From contig CACJGR010000003.1 in the NCBI GenBank assembly GCA_902592985.1, forward strand, positions 25,220-89,219: a DNA stretch of 64,000 bases. The letters are read 5' to 3'. Position numbers and translations under genes: made by a program. The notes under the pieces are model-generated. The model made no database searches. It saw only the letters and a program-made list of their open reading frames with translations, and was not told the origin of the DNA. Below are positions 59,150 to 64,000 of the stretch, piece by piece; within the stretch, counting starts at the first letter, position 1, and the number at the start of each line of letters is the position of its first letter. The stretch comes from an uncultured Pelagibacteraceae bacterium. Its GTDB lineage: Bacteria > Pseudomonadota > Alphaproteobacteria > Pelagibacterales > Pelagibacteraceae.

Positions 59150-59878
59150 ATGTCAATCTGGGGAAGTTTAATTGGTGGAATGGTAGGTTTGTCTCTTGGG
59201 GGACCTTTTGGGATGCTACTAGGTTCTATAATTGGAGGAAAAATTTCGCGTACAAAATTTGGTGCTAAGAATTTTGGTACATTTGCTCAACCACAACAAG
59301 TTTTTGCTTTATCTTTAATAGTGCTGTCAGCAAAACTAAGTAAAGCAGATGGTCAAGTAAGCAAAGAAGAACTGATTGCTGTAAGAGATAAACTAAAAAT
59401 ACCTAAAAATGAAATAAATAGTGTTGGAAAAATATTTAATAAAGCTAAGGAAGAAAGTTCGGGTTATGAGCCATACGCTCAACAAATAGCTCAAATTTAT
59501 AAAAACAATTTAAATGTATTAGAAGAAGTCATTAATATTCTTTTTTATATTGCTGAAGCTGATGGAAATATAAGTCAATCTGAATCAAATATGATTCAAC
59601 GCATATCTCAAATTTTTGGTCTAAGCCAATCACAATTTAATTCAATTAGAGAGAGCAGAAAAAGCTCTGACAAATTAAACCCTTACATAGTTTTAGAAAG
59701 TAAACCCGAGGAAGATCTTCAAACTATTAGAAAAAAATATCTTAAATTAAGCAAAGAACATCACCCAGATATATTAATAAGTAAAGGTGTGCCTAAAGAA
59801 GTTATTGAAGAAAGTAAAAAGAAAATGAGAGCAATAAATTCAGCTTGGGATCAAATTCAAAAACTTAAAACTAACTAA
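59150..59878 (+). CDS. TerB-like and J-domain protein (DjlA-like)
   Basis: 242 residues. An N-terminal glycine-rich membrane stretch (IGGMVGLSLGGPFGMLLGSIIGG) is followed by a TerB-like helical domain with two acidic EF-like repeats (KADGQVSKEE and EADGNISQSE), then a C-terminal J domain with HPD in SKEHHPDIL. It resembles DjlA, which helps DnaK at the membrane. Its last four bases overlap the convergent aceA gene. Confidence 0.9.
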   Translation: MSIWGSLIGGMVGLSLGGPFGMLLGSIIGGKISRTKFGAKNFGTFAQPQQVFALSLIVLSAKLSKADGQVSKEELIAVRDKLKIPKNEINSVGKIFNKAKEESSGYEPYAQQIAQIYKNNLNVLEEVINILFYIAEADGNISQSESNMIQRISQIFGLSQSQFNSIRESRKSSDKLNPYIVLESKPEEDLQTIRKKYLKLSKEHHPDILISKGVPKEVIEESKKKMRAINSAWDQIQKLKTN

Positions 59879-61152
59879 AATTGTTCAGATTCTGTTGAAC
59901 CTTCCATTGCTGTAGTTGAGCTTTTTCCTGAACTAATAGTGTTCGAAACTGCATCAAAATATGAAGTTCCAACTTCTCTTTGATGTTTAACGCTTGTATA
60001 ACCATCTTTTTCTCTTGCAAATTCTTGTTCCTGAATTTTTGAATAAGCTGTCATACCTTGTGACTTATATTTCTCTGCTAATTCAAATATTGCAATATTT
60101 TGAGTATGAAAGCCAGCAAGAGTAATAAATTGAAATTTATATCCCATTTCACTAATTTTAATTTGGAAAGAAGCTATATCTTTGTCCGATAAATGTTTTT
60201 TCCAATTAAATGATGGTGAACAGTTGTATGCAAGAATTTTTCCTGGAAATTTTTCGTGGATCGCATCAGCAAATTTTTTTGCTTCTGCAAGATTAGGAGT
60301 AGCTGTTTCACACCATATCAAATCTGAATATGGAGCATAGGATAATCCTCTTGAAATTGCTTGTTCAATTCCGTGTTTAACATAAAAGAATCCTTCTGGG
60401 GATCTTTCACCTGTCAAAAATGGTTTATCATTTTCATCATGATCATTTGTAATTAATTTTGCAGCATTAGCATCAGTTCTAGCTAAAATAATTAATGGTA
60501 CATCAGCAATGTCTGCCGCAAGTCTTGCAGCCTTTAAATTTTTTATCATAGTACCAGTTGGAACTAATACCTTTCCTCCCATGTGCCCGCATTTCTTTTC
60601 ACTAGCAAGTTGATCTTCAAAATGAACACCTGCCGCTCCAGCTTTTATAAATTTTTTGGTTAACTCAAAAACATTTAGTGGTCCACCAAATCCTGCTTCG
60701 CCGTCTGCAATTATAGGTAACATATAATCAACTTTATCTTTTGACTGCATATCTCCATCTTTAATTTCCATATGCTGAATTTGATCCGCTCTAATCAATG
60801 CATTGTTCATTGCATCAACTAGTTTTGGAGCACTATCAAAAGGATATAGAGATTGATCTGGATACATCTCGCCTGCACTATTTGAATCAGCTGCAACTTG
60901 CCATCCACTTAAATATATTGCTTTTAAGCCGGCTTTAGCATGCTGTACTGCATGATTTCCTGATAAAGACCCTAGTGTATTTATATAAGATTCAGAATTA
61001 AGAAGTTTCCATAACTTTGTAGACTGATGTTTGCACATTGAATGTTCAATTTTTATCGATCCTTTTAATCTTTCTACTTCTTCGGCAGTATAGTCCCTTC
61101 TAATTCCAGAAAATCTTTTTAAATTGTATAACACTTTTGCTTCTGAGCTCAT
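59875..61152 (-). CDS. aceA: Isocitrate lyase
   Basis: 425 residues. The catalytic signature is KKCGHMGG in ASEKKCGHMGGKVLVPT, with IADGEAGFGGPLNVFELTKKF for metal and substrate and CETATPN later. It splits isocitrate to glyoxylate and succinate so that C2 compounds can be used. Malate synthase is not in the window. A 55-residue ORF lies 42 bases upstream on the same strand and could share its transcript; the divergent ScfR-type regulator probably controls both. Confidence 0.96.
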   Translation of the reverse strand: MSSEAKVLYNLKRFSGIRRDYTAEEVERLKGSIKIEHSMCKHQSTKLWKLLNSESYINTLGSLSGNHAVQHAKAGLKAIYLSGWQVAADSNSAGEMYPDQSLYPFDSAPKLVDAMNNALIRADQIQHMEIKDGDMQSKDKVDYMLPIIADGEAGFGGPLNVFELTKKFIKAGAAGVHFEDQLASEKKCGHMGGKVLVPTGTMIKNLKAARLAADIADVPLIILARTDANAAKLITNDHDENDKPFLTGERSPEGFFYVKHGIEQAISRGLSYAPYSDLIWCETATPNLAEAKKFADAIHEKFPGKILAYNCSPSFNWKKHLSDKDIASFQIKISEMGYKFQFITLAGFHTQNIAIFELAEKYKSQGMTAYSKIQEQEFAREKDGYTSVKHQREVGTSYFDAVSNTISSGKSSTTAMEGSTESEQF

Positions 61153-61194
61153 GTATATCTTTCTAAGATAAATTATTGAAAATTTAAATGGGTC

Positions 61195-61362
61195 TTATTT
61201 GTCTTCTGTATATTCGTTAGTATACTCATTCATACCGCTTGAACCCCAATCACAATGATCATCTCTTAAATAAATCCCAGACTTATTGTATTGTCTTTGG
61301 TCTTCCTTTTGAGTGATTTTAGACCCACTTCCTTGATTGTTGCTATTGTTTTTGTCATTCAT
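61195..61362 (-). CDS. Small hypothetical protein (55 residues)
   Basis: An ATG at 61362 opens a 55-codon frame that begins MNDKNNSNNQGSGSK, runs through GIYLRDDHCDWGSSGMNEY and ends NEYTEDK. It is polar, Asn/Ser/Asp-rich, has one Cys, and no hydrophobic segment. It is the only substantial open frame in the 320 bases between aceA and the regulator. No family is recognised. An operator-like repeat overlaps its start, and aceA follows it 42 bases later, so it may be in the aceA regulon. Confidence 0.55.
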   Translation of the reverse strand: MNDKNNSNNQGSGSKITQKEDQRQYNKSGIYLRDDHCDWGSSGMNEYTNEYTEDK

Positions 61363-61381
61363 GTAAACTTTATAATTTACA
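61362..61381. promoter_or_regulatory. Candidate operator at the small ORF-aceA start
   Basis: TGTAAA (61362-61367) and TTTACA (61376-61381) form an inverted repeat with an eight-base spacer containing TTATAA-like sequence, directly over the start of the small ORF. The same TGTAAA/TTTACA half-sites occur near the regulator start. Binding by the regulator is inferred from repeat similarity. Confidence 0.4.
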
Positions 61382-61435
61382 AGATTTACTATTGCTATAA
61401 AAATGCTTAAAATGCTTGTAAAATCAAGTAATTTG

Positions 61436-61465
61436 TTGTAAATAATAATTTACAAAATTTACAAA
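61436..61465. promoter_or_regulatory. Operator-like cluster upstream of the ScfR-type regulator
   Basis: TTGTAAAT (61436-61443), four bases, then ATTTACAA (61448-61455) form a perfect 20-base palindrome. TTTACAAA occurs twice in direct repeat, at 61449 and 61458, the second ending nine bases before the regulator ATG. A further TTGTAAA lies at 61416-61422. The 8-N4-8 layout resembles the TTTGCAAA-type sites reported for ScfR relatives, from memory. Autoregulation is the likely role. Confidence 0.6.
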
Positions 61466-61473
61466 TAGAAAAT

Positions 61474-62904
61474 ATGAGTCAATTAGATTTAAAAATTGGT
61501 CCAAAAATAAAGGCTTTTAGAAGACAATTAGGTATCCAAGCTAATAAACTTGCTGAACAATTAAATATTTCACCAAGTTATTTAAATTTAATTGAGGGTG
61601 GAAAAAGAAAAATAGATGGTGATTTGCTTTTAAAAGTTTGTCAAGAATTAAAAATTGAGCTATCAGATTTAACATCAAAATCTGATCTTAATTTAGTAAA
61701 TAACATTTCCGAACTACTTGATGATCAGTTATTTGAAGACTTAGATATTCTTGGTCCCGAAGTTCAAGATTTAGTCAATACTAACCCAAAAATTGCAAGA
61801 GCTTTAATTAAATTGGGAGACAATTTTAAACAAAAAGACCATGAAATAATTAATAAAGTTGAAAATTTATCAGGAAAAATAATTGATAGTAGAAAAGCAT
61901 CTTTCCCAGGAGAAGTTATTTCAGATTTTCTACAAGAAAATAAAAATTATTTCCCTAAGCTTGAAGAATTTGCAAACAAAGTTTTTTCTAAAGTTCACAA
62001 AAATAACAGAACAAGATATATAGCTTTATGTGATTATTTGAAAACAGAATATTCAATAACTGTTAAAGATGTCATACCTGAAGAAGGAAAACCTTTTTCA
62101 AAAATTTATAACAAAAATAAAAAAGAGCTTTTATTAAGTGACTTTAATTCATTAGAAACAAAAAAATTATATGCCGCGGCACAAATAGCTCAGGAAGGGG
62201 CGATAAATGAAATTAACGAATATTTATCAAAATTTTCTTTTCCATCTAAAGAATCTGAAAAGTTGACTCAAATTGCTTTATTAAATTATTGTGGTGCTGC
62301 AATTTTAATGCCTTACAAATCATTTCATACGGAATGTAAAAAACTTAAGTACGATTTAGAGCTTTTACAAAATACATTTGCAACTTCTTTTGAACAAGTA
62401 GCTCATCGAGTGACTTGTTTACAAGACCCCAAATTACCGGGAATACCTTTTCATATGTTAAGAGTTGATATAGCTGGCAATATTTCAAAAAGATTTTCCT
62501 TATCAGGAATAGAAATACCAAGATATGGTGGAGCATGTCCTAGATGGAATGTTTACTCTGCATTCACAAGACCTGGCAAAATACAAGCTGCTGTTAGTAA
62601 AATGTCTAACGGAGAAAAATATGTTTGTATTGCGAGAACAGTTGAAAAAGGAATTGGAAGATTTGGCCAATCAAAAAGTATTTTGTCAATTGGTCTTGGC
62701 TGTGAAGCGAAATATGCAAAAGATTTTATTTATACCGAAAATATGGATATTGCTAATAAAAAGACAGAAATACCAATTGGAGTATCCTGTCGAACTTGTG
62801 ACAGATTAGATTGCTCTCAAAGAGCTTTTCCTCCATTACATAAAAAATTTGATGTAGACGTTAATAATAGAGGAGTATCAGTTTTTGTTAGCGATAAAAT
62901 ATAA
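61474..62904 (+). CDS. XRE-type transcriptional regulator, short-chain acyl-CoA (ScfR) family
   Basis: 476 residues. An N-terminal XRE helix-turn-helix (IKAFRRQLGIQANKLAEQLNISPSYLNLIEGG) is followed by a metalloprotease-like IrrE/ImmA region (ALLNYCGAAILMPYKSF) and a DUF2083 C-terminal domain with GIPRFGGACPRW-like IPRYGGACPRWNVYSAF, RTVEKGIGRFG and CRTCDRLDCSQRAFPPL. This is the layout of RamB/PccR/ScfR regulators that control acetate, propionate and glyoxylate metabolism in response to acyl-CoA. Divergent location from aceA fits exactly. Confidence 0.93.
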   Translation: MSQLDLKIGPKIKAFRRQLGIQANKLAEQLNISPSYLNLIEGGKRKIDGDLLLKVCQELKIELSDLTSKSDLNLVNNISELLDDQLFEDLDILGPEVQDLVNTNPKIARALIKLGDNFKQKDHEIINKVENLSGKIIDSRKASFPGEVISDFLQENKNYFPKLEEFANKVFSKVHKNNRTRYIALCDYLKTEYSITVKDVIPEEGKPFSKIYNKNKKELLLSDFNSLETKKLYAAAQIAQEGAINEINEYLSKFSFPSKESEKLTQIALLNYCGAAILMPYKSFHTECKKLKYDLELLQNTFATSFEQVAHRVTCLQDPKLPGIPFHMLRVDIAGNISKRFSLSGIEIPRYGGACPRWNVYSAFTRPGKIQAAVSKMSNGEKYVCIARTVEKGIGRFGQSKSILSIGLGCEAKYAKDFIYTENMDIANKKTEIPIGVSCRTCDRLDCSQRAFPPLHKKFDVDVNNRGVSVFVSDKI

Positions 62905-62906
62905 AT

Positions 62907-64000
62907 TTAATCTTTTTTTTCTCTAGTTCTTGCTACTAATCGAGTAAGAGAATCTACCATGATGTCAGAAGCTTTGAATATTTCATTAGATTTAAATTCA
63001 TGTGATAAATTTTTTTCTGGGTTAGATTTATCTTCAATTACAATTCCTTCATCAGGTAAATTATTTTTAATATAAATTAAAAGTAACCATTCATCATCAT
63101 TAGATTCGTCCCATTTAATAAAAATTTCACCAGTTTCGAATCTTCTATCTATGCATCTAAAAATTGACATATGTTTTGTGATATGTCTTTTATTTAATTG
63201 AAACACTAGACTGTTGGCGCTCCTATAAAAACTTTCAAGAGAAAGTTCAATTTTTTGTCTTGCAATAGTATAGTCTTTTTCTTTTTGTAAAAGCGTTTCT
63301 CTATCATCGTCTTCTTGAATTTTTACACCTAAAGCTTCTACTCTCTCTCTAATTTTCTGGTCTCTGATAACTCTATATTTTGCTTTTAATTTTTCTATTC
63401 TCTCTTGAAGACCAGCATAGTCTTCTCTTTTTTCTTTGAGTGAAATTTTTTCTAATTTTTCAAGTTCTTTTACTTCTCTAATTCTAAATTTTTCTATTTG
63501 CTTATCTAGTTTTAATTGTATTAAAAATTTTCTCTGCTTCTCAGCTTGTTCTTGTCTAACAATTGCTTGCTCTTTTCTTAAAAATAATTTTATATCTTTA
63601 ACTATTGCTTTTTCTATTTTTATGTCTTCCTTAATAGCTTGTTCTTTAAGTTTAATTTTTAGGTCTTCTTCTGCTTTAGCCTCTCTGTCTCTTTTTATTC
63701 TTTCTTTTTCTATGCTTTGAATTTCTTCTAATTTTTTTCTTTTTTTTTCTTCTTCTTTAATAATATTATAATCTTCAATTGTATCTTTAATTTTTTGAAA
63801 AAAACCTTTAAAAAAAATTTTTGCATTTTCAAAAAAATTGAAATTAAATTTTGGTTTTAATTTTTCTTGGAATCTAATAATTTTTAGTATTGCATTTTTA
63901 GAAGTAAGTGGAATTTTTCTTTGTTTCTTTTTAATTTTTTTTTTTAAGAATTTTGATTTTCTTTTAACTTTAAAAACTTTTTGATTAATTAGTTTTTTAA
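62907..64000 (-). CDS. Long coiled-coil protein, C-terminal part (5' end outside window)
   Basis: Reading the minus strand from the window edge, the frame stays open through 364 codons to the stop at 62907. An internal GTG at 63206 is not the likely start. The N-terminal visible part is basic and hydrophobic (LKKKIKKKQRKI, NAKIFFKGFFQKI), the middle is a long Lys/Glu/Arg/Leu coiled coil (EEEKKRKKLEE to EKLEKISLKEKRE), and the last 120 residues form a compact domain starting near NKRHITKHMSIFRCIDRRF and holding WDESNDDEWLLLIYIKNNLPDEG. No known family is recognised. The role is unknown; a structural protein is possible. Confidence 0.75.
   Translation of the reverse strand, partial: KKLINQKVFKVKRKSKFLKKKIKKKQRKIPLTSKNAILKIIRFQEKLKPKFNFNFFENAKIFFKGFFQKIKDTIEDYNIIKEEEKKRKKLEEIQSIEKERIKRDREAKAEEDLKIKLKEQAIKEDIKIEKAIVKDIKLFLRKEQAIVRQEQAEKQRKFLIQLKLDKQIEKFRIREVKELEKLEKISLKEKREDYAGLQERIEKLKAKYRVIRDQKIRERVEALGVKIQEDDDRETLLQKEKDYTIARQKIELSLESFYRSANSLVFQLNKRHITKHMSIFRCIDRRFETGEIFIKWDESNDDEWLLLIYIKNNLPDEGIVIEDKSNPEKNLSHEFKSNEIFKASDIMVDSLTRLVARTREKKD

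Noticed and set aside
61153-61473. A riboswitch upstream of aceA
   Set aside because: SAR11 bacteria use a glycine riboswitch for malate synthase, so I looked for one here. The region holds a 55-codon frame and short palindromes but no tandem glycine-aptamer-like fold that I can see by eye.
62907-63206. A 99-residue gene starting at the GTG at 63206
   Set aside because: The same frame continues upstream without a stop to the window edge and forms a coiled coil; the short start is artificial.
63436-63720. 94-codon plus-strand frame rich in Ser, Phe, Leu and Cys
   Set aside because: It is the mirror of the Lys/Glu-rich coiled-coil gene on the minus strand, which is the real frame.

Overview
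This window looks like a piece of a streamlined, very AT-rich alphaproteobacterial genome, best matching the SAR11 / Pelagibacter lineage. The reasons are strong A+T bias in coding and non-coding DNA, lysine/isoleucine/asparagine-rich proteins, almost no intergenic space, many ATGA or TAATG overlaps, and alphaproteobacterial gene neighbourhoods (ubiK/lgt/midA-like/pgeF; mutY/dciA/dsbA-like/smc; ispH/thrB/rnhA; msbA/waaA/lpxK/lpxL). The lineage call rests on reading and memory, not on a search. I see no IS element, prophage, CRISPR array or toxin-antitoxin pair; this is core genome.

Layout. 1-9.3 kb: the end of a sensor kinase, UbiK-like protein, lgt with its neighbours, prs, rplY-pth-ychF, and the bc1 complex (petABC, minus strand). 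9.4-12.5 kb: trmL, hemF, greA, cca and a tRNA-Gln(UUG) almost touching cca. 12.6-23.2 kb: ispE and a TPR protein, then a run of genome-maintenance genes (family-4-like uracil-DNA glycosylase, rnhB, a CcrM-type methyltransferase, mutY, DciA/DUF721, a DsbA-like lipoprotein, and an unusually short SMC). 23.2-25.6 kb: the F0 part of ATP synthase. 25.6-29.4 kb: ispH, thrB, rnhA converging on thrC. 29.4-36 kb: the aa3-type cytochrome c oxidase operon with ctaB, plus a second subunit-III-like protein, SCO1 and small membrane proteins. 36-39.8 kb: rsmE, a haloacid-dehalogenase-like hydrolase, a CDGSH protein, a pirin, a quinone oxidoreductase and a DUF2721 protein. 39.8-47.6 kb: ubiA, the msbA-waaA-lpxK-lpxL lipid A/Kdo cluster, purD, rsmD. 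47.6-54 kb (minus): pgi, DUF3035 lipoprotein, lspA, ileS, ribF and a HAD-IIA phosphatase. 54-56.2 kb: groESL with a heat-shock-type promoter and a clear terminator. 56.2-64 kb: a YczE-like membrane protein, a glycosyltransferase, an exported DUF6134-like protein, a TerB/J-domain protein, isocitrate lyase, an unlisted 55-residue ORF, a ScfR-type regulator with palindromic operators, and the C-terminal part of a long coiled-coil protein.

The most interesting signals are: an SMC whose two ATPase halves are joined by short coiled coils with no recognisable hinge domain; TTTACAAA/TTGTAAAT operator elements between the ScfR-type regulator and the divergent small ORF-aceA unit; tRNA-Gln ending three bases before the start codon of the CCA-adding enzyme; two GANTC sites in the short leader of the CcrM-type methyltransferase; and a uracil-DNA glycosylase that has lost most of the iron-sulfur cysteines of its family.
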